Notes: generated by a model not told the origin, from the letters alone. Shown: positions 32,765 to 41,489, counted from the stretch's first letter. The stretch: 62,893 nucleotides of DNA from Clostridiales bacterium (GCA_024695415.1 JAILIE010000069.1:1-62893), one strand, 5' to 3'. Translations and numbers: made by a program.

Positions 32765-33692
32765 ACGGGAGAAAAGCATGGAAGGGAAAGAAATCCGCTG
32801 CCTGAGCGACGGGCGCAGGATTGACGTGCAGCTGAGCGAGGTGTCCGGGCTGAGCCGGAGCCGCGTAGCCGCGCTGATGGAAGAGGGCTGCTGCCTGCTC
32901 GGCGGGGAAACGTGCCGTAAAGCGGGCACCCGCCCCGCGGAGGGGAGGGAAATCCGCCTGGCGATTCCGGAACCCCGGGACCCGGTTCCGCAGCCGGAGG
33001 CCATTCCGCTGGAGATCCTGTATGAGGACGCGGACCTGGCCGTGATCGTCAAACCCCGGGGCATGGTGGTGCATCCGGCGGCGGGACACGAGGAAGGCAC
33101 GCTGGTCAACGCGCTGCTCGGGAACCTGTCCGAGCTGAGCGGGATCGGCGGGGAAAAGCGCCCGGGCATCGTGCACCGGCTGGACAAGGACACCAGCGGC
33201 CTGATGATGGTGGCCAAGAACGACGAAACGCAGACGGCACTGAGCGATATGCTGAAGGAACGGAAAATCGAAAAGCACTACCTTGCCCTGGTGGAAGGCG
33301 CGATGAAAGAGGCGGAAGGCCGGATCGAGGCGCCGATCGGCCGGAGCAAAAAGGACCGGAAAAAGATGGCGGTGGACCCGGCGGGCCGGCCGGCGGTGAC
33401 CGAATGGAAGACACTGGCGGAGGGAAAGGGGTGTACGCTGCTGGACGTGCATATCCTGACGGGGCGGACCCACCAGATCCGCGTGCATATGCGCAGCACC
33501 GGGCACCCGGTCTGCGGCGATCCGCTGTACGGCTTTGAAAAGGGCGCACGGGTGCCCTGCCTGATGCTGCACGCGGCGAAGCTGGCCTTCGACCATCCGC
33601 GGACGGGACAAAAAATGGCCTTCCAGGCGCCCCCTCCCGGGGACTTCCTGCAAGGCCTGAAAAGCAACGGGATAACGGTTATTCCTCTTTAA
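32757..33692 (+). CDS. rluD: RluA-family 23S rRNA pseudouridine synthase (RluD-like)
   Basis: A 311-aa enzyme with an N-terminal S4 RNA-binding domain (about 18-70) and a pseudouridine synthase domain. The catalytic Asp143 lies in HRLDKDTSGLM; TGRTHQIRVHM and GDPLYG are also present. Pairing with lspA is common in Firmicutes. An alternative start at 32778 (GGGAGAAAAGC before it) would shorten it by seven residues. Its 3' end overlaps the convergent rfbD by 14 bases and no terminator is visible. Confidence 0.92.
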   Translation: MSEREKSMEGKEIRCLSDGRRIDVQLSEVSGLSRSRVAALMEEGCCLLGGETCRKAGTRPAEGREIRLAIPEPRDPVPQPEAIPLEILYEDADLAVIVKPRGMVVHPAAGHEEGTLVNALLGNLSELSGIGGEKRPGIVHRLDKDTSGLMMVAKNDETQTALSDMLKERKIEKHYLALVEGAMKEAEGRIEAPIGRSKKDRKKMAVDPAGRPAVTEWKTLAEGKGCTLLDVHILTGRTHQIRVHMRSTGHPVCGDPLYGFEKGARVPCLMLHAAKLAFDHPRTGQKMAFQAPPPGDFLQGLKSNGITVIPL

Positions 33693-34527
33693 GCTCCGCC
33701 AGGTAGCGGTCCAGCGCGTCCTCCACGGAGGGCATCGGCGCGAACCCGGCTTCCGCCAGCTGGCGGCCGGACAGGCGGGAGTTGAGCGGGCGGCGCGCGG
33801 GCGTCGGATACTCAGAGGAGGGAACGGGAATGATCCGGCAGGCAAGGCCGGATTTTTCCATAATCATGCGGGCAAAATCCGCCCAGGAGATATAGCCTTC
33901 ATTCCGGACATGATAGATGCCGTATTGCTCGGTCAGGATCATATCGCAGATGACCCGGGCCAGGTCCACGGCGTAGGTGGGGGATCCGATCTGGTCGCAG
34001 ACCACCCGGAGCTCCTTTTTTTCCACGCCGAGCCGGAGCATGGTGCGAACGAAGTTTTTGCCGTTCTTTCCGAAAACCCAGCTGGTCCGGAGGATGTAGT
34101 ACCGGGTCATCAGCGAACGGACCGCGTCCTCTCCCTGTACCTTACTGACGCCGTAGACGTTCTTCGGCCCGTAGGGGTCGTTGATTTCAAACGGCGTTTC
34201 CCCGGTGCCCGGGAAGACGTAATCCGTGGAGATGTAAACCAGCTTCGCCCCGACGCTCAGCGCGGCGCGTACCATATGCACGGTGCCCATGCCGTTGACA
34301 GCCGCGCAGATCTCCGGCTCGGATTCCGCCTTGTCGACATTGGTGTAGGCGGCGCAGTGGACGATCACATCCGGCGCGTAGTCCCGGATATAATTCATTA
34401 CGGAATCCGCGTCGGTCAGGTTGAAATCCCCCATGTCCACGCCCCGGCATTCCACACCGCGGCTTTCCAGGAGACGGACCACCTCATAGCCGAGCTGGCC
34501 GGCATAACCGGTAACCAGTACTTTCAT
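33679..34527 (-). CDS. rfbD: dTDP-4-dehydrorhamnose reductase-like protein
   Basis: A 282-aa extended short-chain dehydrogenase of the RmlD/RfbD type, which reduces dTDP-4-keto-rhamnose to dTDP-rhamnose. N-terminal NAD(P)-binding GYAGQLG (7-13), YISTDYVF, the catalytic Tyr/Lys in YGVSK, and LRTSWVFGKNGKNF. The other dTDP-rhamnose genes (rfbA, B, C) are not here. ATG at 34527 follows GATGAGG; the ATG four codons earlier is less well placed. Second gene of lysC-rfbD. Confidence 0.85.
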   Translation of the reverse strand: MKVLVTGYAGQLGYEVVRLLESRGVECRGVDMGDFNLTDADSVMNYIRDYAPDVIVHCAAYTNVDKAESEPEICAAVNGMGTVHMVRAALSVGAKLVYISTDYVFPGTGETPFEINDPYGPKNVYGVSKVQGEDAVRSLMTRYYILRTSWVFGKNGKNFVRTMLRLGVEKKELRVVCDQIGSPTYAVDLARVICDMILTEQYGIYHVRNEGYISWADFARMIMEKSGLACRIIPVPSSEYPTPARRPLNSRLSGRQLAEAGFAPMPSVEDALDRYLAELKEE

Positions 34528-34535
34528 ACCGCACC

Positions 34536-35858
34536 TCATCCTACAAACTCGTGGTAGATCGCGTGAATGGTGGCTTCAAAATCGTTGTCGTTGACACCGA
34601 CGATAATACTCAGCTCGCTGGAACCCTGGTCGATCATGCGCACATTGATCCGCGCCCGGCTCATGGCGGAGAACAGGCGGGCCGCCGTGCCGCAGTTATG
34701 CACCATGCCGCGGCCGACGGTGGCGATGATGGACATGTTGTCGCTGACGGAAACGCTGCCGCTTCCCTCGACCAGCTTCTCGATCTTCGCGAGGATATCC
34801 TCCCGGTGGGGCGCCAGCATCTTGCTGTTGACGACGACGCACATGCTGTCGATACCGGTGGGCATATGCTCGAAGGAAACGCCCGCGTCCTCCAGCACCT
34901 GCAGCACCTTGCGGCCGAAACCGACCTCGCTGTTCATCATGTTCTTTTCCACGCTGATGACGCTGTAGCCCTTATGGCCGGCGATGCCGGTGATCGTGGG
35001 AACGGAGATCTCATGCGGGGCGTTCTTGCTGATCATCGTGCCGGGATGATAGGGCTTGTTGGTGTTGCGGATATTGGTCGGGATTCCGGCGCGGTGAACC
35101 GGGAACATCGCGTCCTCATGCAGGACGGAGGCGCCCATATGGCTCAGCTCCCGGAGTTCCTTATAGGTAATGGAGGAGATTTCCGCCGGACCGTCGATGA
35201 TCCGTGGGTCCGCCATCAGGAAACCGGACACGTCGGTCCAGTTCTCATATACGTCGGCGTTGACGGCACGGGCCACCAGGGCGCCGGTAATGTCGCTGCC
35301 GCCGCGGGAGAAGGTCTGCACCTCCCCGTTTTCACGGGCGCCGTAGAAGCCGGGCACGACGGCGGAACGGCCGTCCGCCAGCAGGGCGGAAAGCTTCTGC
35401 TGGGTCTTTTCGTCATCCAGCAGACCGTCTTCCCGGAAGACGATGCCATCGGCGGCGTCCACGAAGGACCAGCCCAGGTAATCCGCCATCAGCAGGGCGC
35501 AGAGATACTCGCCGCGGCTGGCGCACCAGTCCTTGTTTTTGCCGGAAGCGATGCCTTCCTCCACCTCGTTGAGTTTACTCTCGATATCGACTTTCAGATG
35601 CAGGCCGCGGGCGATGTCCAGGTACCGTTCCCGGATCTTCGCAAACTCGTCCGCGAAAGGCTTGCCTTCCTTTGCCAGCTTATGGCAAAGGTAAAGCAGG
35701 TCCGTGACCTTTTCATCATCGGGGAAACGCTTGCCCGGAGCGCTGGGGACCAGGTAGCGCCGGGTGGGCTCCAGCTCCAGGATGCTGCGGACTTTGCGGA
35801 ACTGTTCGTCATTGGCCAGAGAACTGCCGCCGAATTTGGTTACGATACATTCAAGCAC
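34536..35858 (-). CDS. lysC: Aspartate kinase
   Basis: A 440-aa kinase for the first step of lysine, threonine and methionine synthesis. KFGGSSLA opens the kinase domain, FSRGGSDITGALVA forms the substrate/nucleotide site, and two ACT domains fill the C-terminus (from about 300), the seat of amino-acid feedback. The single-chain layout resembles the III/Lys-sensitive type. GTG start after GGAGGG. The leader is only about 30 bases, so no lysine riboswitch. Confidence 0.94.
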   Translation of the reverse strand: MLECIVTKFGGSSLANDEQFRKVRSILELEPTRRYLVPSAPGKRFPDDEKVTDLLYLCHKLAKEGKPFADEFAKIRERYLDIARGLHLKVDIESKLNEVEEGIASGKNKDWCASRGEYLCALLMADYLGWSFVDAADGIVFREDGLLDDEKTQQKLSALLADGRSAVVPGFYGARENGEVQTFSRGGSDITGALVARAVNADVYENWTDVSGFLMADPRIIDGPAEISSITYKELRELSHMGASVLHEDAMFPVHRAGIPTNIRNTNKPYHPGTMISKNAPHEISVPTITGIAGHKGYSVISVEKNMMNSEVGFGRKVLQVLEDAGVSFEHMPTGIDSMCVVVNSKMLAPHREDILAKIEKLVEGSGSVSVSDNMSIIATVGRGMVHNCGTAARLFSAMSRARINVRMIDQGSSELSIIVGVNDNDFEATIHAIYHEFVG

Positions 35859-35897
35859 GGGATTCCCTCCATCGTTTCACATAAAGCACCAAACTAC

Positions 35898-35926
35898 ATT
35901 CTACCGCCGATATGTGAAAAAGTAAA
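35898..35926 (-). promoter_or_regulatory. lysC promoter
   Basis: On the minus strand, TTTACT (35921-35926), 17 bases, TAGAAT (35898-35903). Confidence 0.6.
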
Positions 35927-35936
35927 GATGAAGGTT

Positions 35937-36653
35937 TCACCAGACGGCGCGGGAGCCGGAAGCCCGGGTAAAGGTCAGCACAGCGACGTGTTCCGCGCCG
36001 GCGGACCGGAGCGCTTCCGCGCAGCGGCGGGCGGTGGTGCCCGTGGTCAGTACGTCGTCCACCAGCAGGACGGGAAAGGTGATGGTTTCCGCGGGGGAGA
36101 AAGCGTTCTGAAGGTTCCGCTGCCGCATCTCCCGGTTCAGGGACGCCTGGTTCCTCTCCCGGGTTTCCCGGCGCAGGAGAAGCTTCCGGCAGGGCAGGCC
36201 CAGCCTCCGGGCGGTTTCTTCCGCCAGCAGGCGGCCGTGATCGACGCAGCGATCCCTCCGGCGGCTTTCCGGCATGGTGACCCAGGTGACCACCGTATCC
36301 GGCGGGAAAACGACGTCCGGCGGAAGGGGCAGGATCAGGTCCGCCAGGGTACGCGCCGCGCAGGCTTCGGCCTGGTGCTTCAGGCGGAGCACCAGGTCGC
36401 GGGCGACGCCCTGATGGGGCCGGAGGGAATACGCGGTCAGGCCGGGCTCCACTTCCTCCGCCTGCCAGCTGAAAAGCGCCCCGTCATCCCGCAGCCGGGC
36501 CGTGCAGGCCGGGCAGAGCACGCCGCCGTCCGATATTTTGCCACAGCTGCGGCAGACCGCGCCTTCCGGCCAGACCACGTCCAGGAAAAAACGCCGGACC
36601 GCGGGCCAGTTCGCTCCGAAGCGGACATACAGAAAATCAGTCTTCATCGGCAT
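35937..36653 (-). CDS. comF: ComF-family phosphoribosyltransferase-like protein
   Basis: A 238-aa protein: N-terminal zinc-ribbon cysteines (CRSCGK, then CPAC; about 34-50) and a C-terminal phosphoribosyltransferase fold with the PRPP-loop VLLVDDVLTTGTT. ComF supports DNA uptake during natural transformation in Bacillus, probably with the ComFA helicase, which is not present here. RNQASLNREMRQRN is the typical internal motif. Overlaps the end of recD2 by 17 bases, so it shares that transcript. Confidence 0.92.
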   Translation of the reverse strand: MPMKTDFLYVRFGANWPAVRRFFLDVVWPEGAVCRSCGKISDGGVLCPACTARLRDDGALFSWQAEEVEPGLTAYSLRPHQGVARDLVLRLKHQAEACAARTLADLILPLPPDVVFPPDTVVTWVTMPESRRRDRCVDHGRLLAEETARRLGLPCRKLLLRRETRERNQASLNREMRQRNLQNAFSPAETITFPVLLVDDVLTTGTTARRCAEALRSAGAEHVAVLTFTRASGSRAVW

Positions 36654-38871
36654 TCCCCGCTTCCGAAAGCCGGAGGGCCAGCGTGGTGTAGCGGCGGGTC
36701 ACGTGGTCGTTTTCCACCATCTGCCGGATGATTTCCTCCCGCCCCACCAGGACCACCATGGACCGGGCCCGGGTCAGGGCCGTATAGAGCAGGTTCCGGG
36801 TCAGCAGCATGGGCGGCCCGCCGGTGACGGGCATGACGATGACCGGGAACTCGCTGCCCTGGGACTTATGGACAGACAGGCAGTAGGCGGGATCCAGGGA
36901 TTCCAGGTCCCCGGTTTCATAGACAACCTCCCGCTCCTCGTCGAAGAGCACGGTCAGGGTGTTGTTCTCCGCGTCCACGGCCGTGATGAAACCGACATCC
37001 CCGTTGAACACGCCGGTGCCGTCCTCCCAGCCGGCGGCGGTCTGCCGCGTCCATTCCAGCTGGTAGTCGTTCTTCGTCTGGATCACCTTGTCCCCGAGCC
37101 GGAAGATGGTTTCCCCCCAGGAAAGCTGGGGTTTGCCGGCCGCGGGCGGATTCAGCGTTTCCTGCAGCAGCGCGTTCAGGCTGTTGACTCCGCATTCCCC
37201 TTTCCGGGCCGGGGCGAGCACCTGGATGTTCCGGACGGCCAGGGCGGCCGCGTCTTCCTCCGGATAGCCGAGATAGGCCGGCAGCCGGCGGGAGAGCAGG
37301 GACACGACCGTGGAAGAGGCCTGGGCGGCGGTGTCTTTGCGCTCGAAGAAGAAATCGGTTCCTTTTTCATTCAGAAGGGGCATCTTCCCCTGGTTGATCA
37401 GGTGCGCGTTCACCACGATCCGGCTGGTTTCGTTCTGGCGGTAGATATCCGTCAGCCGGACGCAGGGGACCATTCTGCTCTCCAGGATGTCCCCGAGGAC
37501 GTTCCCGGCGCCGACGCTGGGCAGCTGGTCGGCGTCCCCGACCAGGATCAGGCGGCATCCGGGCTCAATGGCCCGCAGCAGGGACCGCATCAGCATCAGG
37601 TCGATCATGGAGGCTTCGTCCGCGATGACGATATCCGCCTCCAGCGGGTTGTCCTGGTTCCGCGAGAAGGAGCCCTCCTCCCCGCCGTATTCCAGCAGGC
37701 GGTGGATGGTCTTCGCCTCCGCGCCGGTGGCTTCGGACATCCGCTTGGCGGCCCGTCCGGTCGGGGCGCAGAGCACGACCCGGTTGTCACCGGACAGGAG
37801 CTCCAGGATGCAGTTGATGATCGTCGTCTTTCCGGTGCCGGGACCGCCGGTGATGACAAAAAAGCCCGTGTCCAGCGCGTCCCGGATGGCCCGGCGCTGA
37901 TTGGGGGAAAAGCTGATTCCGTGATTCCGCTCAAAGGTGGAGATCGCCCGGGAAGCCCCGGCAAACCGGCCGGCCGGGACGGACTTCATCAGTTCCCGGA
38001 TCCGCAGGGCGACTTCCTGTTCGGCGTGCCAGTAGGGATGGAGATAGACGCGGCGGCCTTCCTCCGCGTCCGCCTCCCCGACCAGGGAGCGGGACAGGAG
38101 CAGTGAAGTCAGCGCTTTCCGGCACAGGTCGCGGGGGACCTGGAGCAGCGACGCGGCGGCGCCGCACAGCTCCTCCTCCGGCAGGTAGATATGGCCGGAG
38201 GAGGCGGCGGCTTCCCGCAGGATATATTTCAGCGCGCAGCTGACGCGGCTGGCGCTGTCCGGGGCGACGCCCAGGGCGATCCCGATCCGGTCGGCGGTGC
38301 GGAAACCGACCCCTTCCAGGTCGTCGCAGAGGCGGTAGGGATCTTCCCGGATGATCTCCGGCGTCTGGTCCCCGTAGTATTTGCTGATTTTGACGGCGAG
38401 GGGGGCGGGAATCCCGTAGGACTGGAGGAAGACCATGGCGCGGCGGGCGTTCTGGTGCTCCCGGAAGCTTTCCGTAATCATCGCGCAGCGCTTTTTGCCG
38501 ATGCCGGGTACTTCCGTGAGGCGCTCCGGATGCTCCGAAAGGACGGTCATGGTATCCGCGCCGAAATGGCGGACGATGAGCACGGCGGTGGAGGGGCCGA
38601 CGCCGCGGACCAGGCCGCTGCCCAGGAACCGCTCGATGCCCAGCAGCGTGGTCGGGACCCGAATCTCACAGGAGACGCAGCGGAACTGGCGGCCGTAGGT
38701 CTTATGCTCGATCCATTCCCCGGTAAAAACCGCCTGTTCCCCGGGGCTCAGCTCCGGCAGGGTTCCCACGACGGTGACCTCGCTCCGGCCGGACCGGACG
38801 GTCAGCACGGACCAGCCGTTTTCCTCGTTCCGGAAAACGGTTCCCAGGATGCCGGCCTCCAGCTGTTCCAT
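36637..38871 (-). CDS. recD2: ATP-dependent helicase RecD2
   Basis: A 744-aa SF1B 5'-3' helicase of the RecBC-independent RecD2 type. N-terminal OB-like region, helix-hairpin-helix repeats (VRGVGPSTA, VPGIGKKRC), Walker A GGPGTGKTT near 345, DEASMID near 416, GDADQLPSVGAG, and C-terminal LLYTALTRARS. ATG at 38871 follows GGAGGAACT; upstream in-frame codons lack a site. RecD2 acts in repair and replication-fork maintenance. Cotranscribed with comF. Confidence 0.95.
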   Translation of the reverse strand: MEQLEAGILGTVFRNEENGWSVLTVRSGRSEVTVVGTLPELSPGEQAVFTGEWIEHKTYGRQFRCVSCEIRVPTTLLGIERFLGSGLVRGVGPSTAVLIVRHFGADTMTVLSEHPERLTEVPGIGKKRCAMITESFREHQNARRAMVFLQSYGIPAPLAVKISKYYGDQTPEIIREDPYRLCDDLEGVGFRTADRIGIALGVAPDSASRVSCALKYILREAAASSGHIYLPEEELCGAAASLLQVPRDLCRKALTSLLLSRSLVGEADAEEGRRVYLHPYWHAEQEVALRIRELMKSVPAGRFAGASRAISTFERNHGISFSPNQRRAIRDALDTGFFVITGGPGTGKTTIINCILELLSGDNRVVLCAPTGRAAKRMSEATGAEAKTIHRLLEYGGEEGSFSRNQDNPLEADIVIADEASMIDLMLMRSLLRAIEPGCRLILVGDADQLPSVGAGNVLGDILESRMVPCVRLTDIYRQNETSRIVVNAHLINQGKMPLLNEKGTDFFFERKDTAAQASSTVVSLLSRRLPAYLGYPEEDAAALAVRNIQVLAPARKGECGVNSLNALLQETLNPPAAGKPQLSWGETIFRLGDKVIQTKNDYQLEWTRQTAAGWEDGTGVFNGDVGFITAVDAENNTLTVLFDEEREVVYETGDLESLDPAYCLSVHKSQGSEFPVIVMPVTGGPPMLLTRNLLYTALTRARSMVVLVGREEIIRQMVENDHVTRRYTTLALRLSEAGNADED

Positions 38872-38903
38872 AGTTCCTCCGCGCGCAATCCGATGTTTTT
38901 CCA

Positions 38904-38932
38904 AGCATACCATAAAAAACGGGGATTGTCAT
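38904..38932 (-). promoter_or_regulatory. recD2 promoter
   Basis: On the minus strand, ATGACA (38927-38932), 17 bases, TATGCT (38904-38909). Its -35 overlaps that of the opposite promoter. Confidence 0.55.
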
Positions 38933-38954
38933 TAAGGCATGGGTTTGATATAAT
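38926..38954 (+). promoter_or_regulatory. Promoter of the wall-protein gene at 38992
   Basis: TTGTCA (38926-38931), 17 bases, TATAAT (38949-38954). Confidence 0.75.
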
Positions 38955-38991
38955 TTTATGAGGTGACTCCGGACGAAAGGGAGGGATGCAC

Positions 38992-40203
38992 ATGGACTTT
39001 ATGAAGACGATGCTCATCTACATGGCGGCGACATTTACGCTGGCTGTACAGAGCACCGCCGCGCCTTCCGACACGCCCGAACCCGTTGTAACCCCCGTCT
39101 CCGCGGAGCAGTCCATCGCCGCGCCGACCATCCGGATTATCCAGGGATCCTCCGCCGATCCGGCCGCCCCTTCCGTGACGCCGGCACCGGTTCCGGCCAT
39201 CACGCCGAACCAGTCGTACCACAATATCGCCCAGGGCGCCCGCGGCGCGGAGGTTCGCAAGCTGCAGAACCGCCTGATTGAGCTGGGATACCTGCCGGAA
39301 GGATCCGCGGACGGCGCGTACGGCCGGCAGACCGCCAACGCGGTGAAAAAGTTCCAGTATTACAACGGCCTGACGCAGGACGGTATCGCCGGCCGCCGGA
39401 CGCAGACCTACCTGTATGAGAACCCGGACGTCATGGCTTATCCGGGAGACGTGACCCCCGCGCCGGAAGCGACCGCGGAGCCCACAGAGGCTCCGACCGA
39501 AGCGCCGACGGAAGCGCCCACCGAAGCGCCGACGGAAGCGCCCACCGAAGCGCCCACCGAAGCGCCGACGGCGGAACCCACCGCGGAGCCGACCGCGGAG
39601 CCCACGGCAGCCCCGACGGAGGCACCGACCGAGGCACCGACAGAAGCCCCGACAGAAGCCCCCACCGAAGCGCCGACCGCGGAACCGACGGAGAAACCCG
39701 CGGAGGCGACCGAGGCTCCGGCGGCACAGCCGACGGACGAGCTGGAAGAGATCGACCTGGACGCCGGCGTCTTCATCGAAATCGACGGCCGGATCGCCTA
39801 TAACGAGAACGGAACCCCGCTGGAATGGATCGGCCAGAAGGACGGCGTTCCCGCGGTGATGGTCCCCCGCCTCCAGGAGTGCGACGGGCGGATCCGCGTC
39901 AGCCTGGACGACCTGGCCGCGTGCCTGGAGGGCTGGGAACTGACGGACGACGGAACGGTCGTCCTGCAGGCGGAAGGCCACACACTGGGGATCTATAACG
40001 AGGATGCCGGCGGCGCGGCCACCGTGGACGGGATGGAAATCCCGATGGACATCCTGGATTTTGATTTTGAACACGAAGGGCATTTCATCGACGCTTCCTT
40101 CCTGGCCGGCGCGCTCGGCGGGGAAGCGGAGTGGGACGCCGAAGAGAACACGCTGATGCTGCGGATTCCGGCTGCCGGGGAGGACAGCGGAACGGAGGGC
40201 TGA
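38992..40203 (+). CDS. Secreted peptidoglycan-binding protein with TEAP repeats and a copper-amine-oxidase-N-like domain
   Basis: A 403-aa exported protein. Signal peptide (1 to about 24), one PG_binding_1 module (about 76-140), a roughly 100-residue low-complexity stretch of Pro-Thr-Glu-Ala units (about 150-248), and a C-terminal domain (about 265-400) resembling the copper amine oxidase N-terminal-like stalk found in clostridial wall proteins (VSLDDLAACLEGW, FIDASFLAGALGG). The start at 38992 leaves six bases after GGAGGG. A spacer of this kind likely reaches across the wall. No enzyme motif. Confidence 0.82.
   Translation: MDFMKTMLIYMAATFTLAVQSTAAPSDTPEPVVTPVSAEQSIAAPTIRIIQGSSADPAAPSVTPAPVPAITPNQSYHNIAQGARGAEVRKLQNRLIELGYLPEGSADGAYGRQTANAVKKFQYYNGLTQDGIAGRRTQTYLYENPDVMAYPGDVTPAPEATAEPTEAPTEAPTEAPTEAPTEAPTEAPTEAPTAEPTAEPTAEPTAAPTEAPTEAPTEAPTEAPTEAPTAEPTEKPAEATEAPAAQPTDELEEIDLDAGVFIEIDGRIAYNENGTPLEWIGQKDGVPAVMVPRLQECDGRIRVSLDDLAACLEGWELTDDGTVVLQAEGHTLGIYNEDAGGAATVDGMEIPMDILDFDFEHEGHFIDASFLAGALGGEAEWDAEENTLMLRIPAAGEDSGTEG
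39472..39705 (+). repeat. Coding tandem repeats for Pro-Thr-Glu-Ala units
   Basis: About 20 imperfect 12-base units (of the type GAAGCGCCGACG) encode the low-complexity spacer in the wall protein. Such DNA is prone to length change between strains. Confidence 0.9.
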
Positions 40204-40245
40204 CACCTCCGGGGCGGCAGGGCGCAGAAACGAGGAGGAAAACCC

Positions 40246-40482
40246 GTGAAATCTGTAACCATCCGGCTGAGCCTGGTTGAAAACGTCAATAAATTCGTCA
40301 ATATCGTATCCGCCTTCCCCTATGAGATGGACCTGCGGGCGGGCCGCCACGTGGTGGATGCCAAATCCATCCTGGGCATCTTTTCCCTGGACCTGAGCCG
40401 CCCGATCACGCTGGAAATCTACGCGGAGGACTGCGGGGAACTGATGGAAAAGATCAGGCCCTTCGTCGAGGAAGACAAATAA
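40246..40482 (+). CDS. HPr-like protein lacking the phospho-histidine (Crh-like)
   Basis: A 78-aa HPr-fold protein. The catalytic His15 region of HPr (GxHARPA) reads VENVNKFVN here, so PTS phosphotransfer is not possible. The regulatory serine region is kept (DAKSILGIFSL, Ser41), equivalent to Ser46, which HPr kinase modifies. By analogy with Crh it may act only in carbon-catabolite signalling; HPr kinase and CcpA are not in this window. GTG start after GAGGAGG. Confidence 0.8.
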   Translation: MKSVTIRLSLVENVNKFVNIVSAFPYEMDLRAGRHVVDAKSILGIFSLDLSRPITLEIYAEDCGELMEKIRPFVEEDK

Positions 40483-40494
40483 GCGGAAACAGCC

Positions 40495-40542
40495 AAAAGA
40501 CGAACAATATCCGGCAAAAACCTTTTCAATATTCGGAAAATG
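40495..40542 (+). promoter_or_regulatory. PurBox pair, putative PurR operator
   Basis: Two inverted PurBox-like sites: AAAAGACGAACAATA (40495-40509) and, on the other strand, ATTTTCCGAATATTG (about 40528-40542). The CGAA cores are 27 bases apart, matching boxes separated by 17 bases as in Bacillus. The second box lies between the -35 and -10 of the purR promoter, fitting autorepression. Confidence 0.62.
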
Positions 40543-40551
40543 TGCTACAAT
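40523..40551 (+). promoter_or_regulatory. purR promoter
   Basis: TTTTCA (40523-40528), 17 bases, TACAAT (40546-40551). Start expected near 40558, within the left arm of a terminator hairpin. Confidence 0.65.
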
Positions 40552-40552
40552 T

Positions 40553-40592
40553 CATACTCGGGGGAAAGGAATGTTCCCCCGAGTATGTTTTT
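40553..40592 (+). terminator. Terminator-like hairpin at the start of the purR transcript
   Basis: A perfect 14-bp stem (40553-40566 with 40574-40587), seven-base loop, then five T. It can end the upstream crh-like transcript. Transcripts from the purR promoter would still contain at least nine pairs of the stem, so it may also attenuate purR. Confidence 0.85.
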
Positions 40593-40618
40593 GCCCGCAG
40601 GGCAGAGGAGAAACTTCG

Positions 40619-41452
40619 ATGGACAAGATTCGCCGGAATGAACGCATGAGCGCCATGATGCGGATGCTGGCAGGCGCTCCGAACCGGATATTTACCCTGA
40701 GCAGCTTCTGCGAGATGTTCGGCTCCGCCAAGTCCACGATGAGCGAGGACGTGGACCTGCTGCGCGAGGTCTGCACCGGCTTCGACCTGGGCGAGGTGGA
40801 TACCGTGACCGGGGCGGCCGGCGGCGTCCGTTACCGCCCGACCGTCAGCCGGGAAAAAGCCCGGGCTTATATTGCCGACCTTTGCGAGCGGCTCAGCGGG
40901 GCGGAACGGGTCCTGCCCGGCGGCTTCCTGTACTACAGCGACATCCTGAGCACGCCGGACATCGTGAACCGGATGGGGGAGATTATCGCCACCGAGTATT
41001 ACGGAAGCGAGCCGGATTTTGTGCTGACCATGGAGACCAAGGGAATTCCGGTCGCCTTTGCCACCGCCAACGCCCTCGGCATCCCGCTGGTGATCGCCCG
41101 GCATTCCTCCAAGGTATACGAAGGATCCGCCGTGAACATCAATTACGTTTCCGGATCCGGGAACATCGAAACCATGAGCCTGAGCCGCCGCGCGGTGCGC
41201 GAAAACCAACGCGCGCTGATCGTGGACGATTTCCTGCGGGGCGGCGGCACGGCCAAGGGCATGGTGGACCTGATGCGGGAATTCAACGTGACCGTGACGG
41301 GCATGGCGTTCGTCATGGCGACCGCCGTGCCGGAAAAGAAACGGATATCCGACGTCAAGGCGCTGATGACCCTGACGGTGGAGGACGGGGAACCGGCCGC
41401 CGCCGTGGTGAAGCCCGCCGACTGGCTCACCGGGGCGCCCGTTTCCCGGTAA
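40619..41452 (+). CDS. purR: Purine operon repressor PurR (Bacillus type)
   Basis: A 277-aa regulator: N-terminal winged helix (about 5-75, with KSTMSEDVDLLRE) and a phosphoribosyltransferase-fold effector domain with the PRPP motif ALIVDDFLRGGGTAKGM (about 199-215). In Bacillus it represses purine genes and PRPP relieves binding. Start ATG at 40619 has GAGGAG upstream; the longer open frame runs back into the hairpin. The PurBox pair upstream supports self-control. No pur biosynthesis gene is in the window. Confidence 0.94.
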   Translation: MDKIRRNERMSAMMRMLAGAPNRIFTLSSFCEMFGSAKSTMSEDVDLLREVCTGFDLGEVDTVTGAAGGVRYRPTVSREKARAYIADLCERLSGAERVLPGGFLYYSDILSTPDIVNRMGEIIATEYYGSEPDFVLTMETKGIPVAFATANALGIPLVIARHSSKVYEGSAVNINYVSGSGNIETMSLSRRAVRENQRALIVDDFLRGGGTAKGMVDLMREFNVTVTGMAFVMATAVPEKKRISDVKALMTLTVEDGEPAAAVVKPADWLTGAPVSR

Positions 41453-41459
41453 CCGCGGT

Positions 41460-41489
41460 TTGCCAAAACCGGGCCGGTTATGATATCAT
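41460..41489 (+). promoter_or_regulatory. Possible promoter of the HlyD-like/sepF/divIVA group
   Basis: TTGCCA (41460-41465), 18 bases, TATCAT (41484-41489). Confidence 0.5.

Noticed and set aside
35859-35936. Lysine riboswitch ahead of lysC
   Set aside because: The promoter leaves only about 30 bases of leader, too short for the aptamer.
39472-39705. CRISPR-like regular repeats
   Set aside because: The 12-base units are in frame and encode Pro-Thr-Glu-Ala units; there are no unique spacers.
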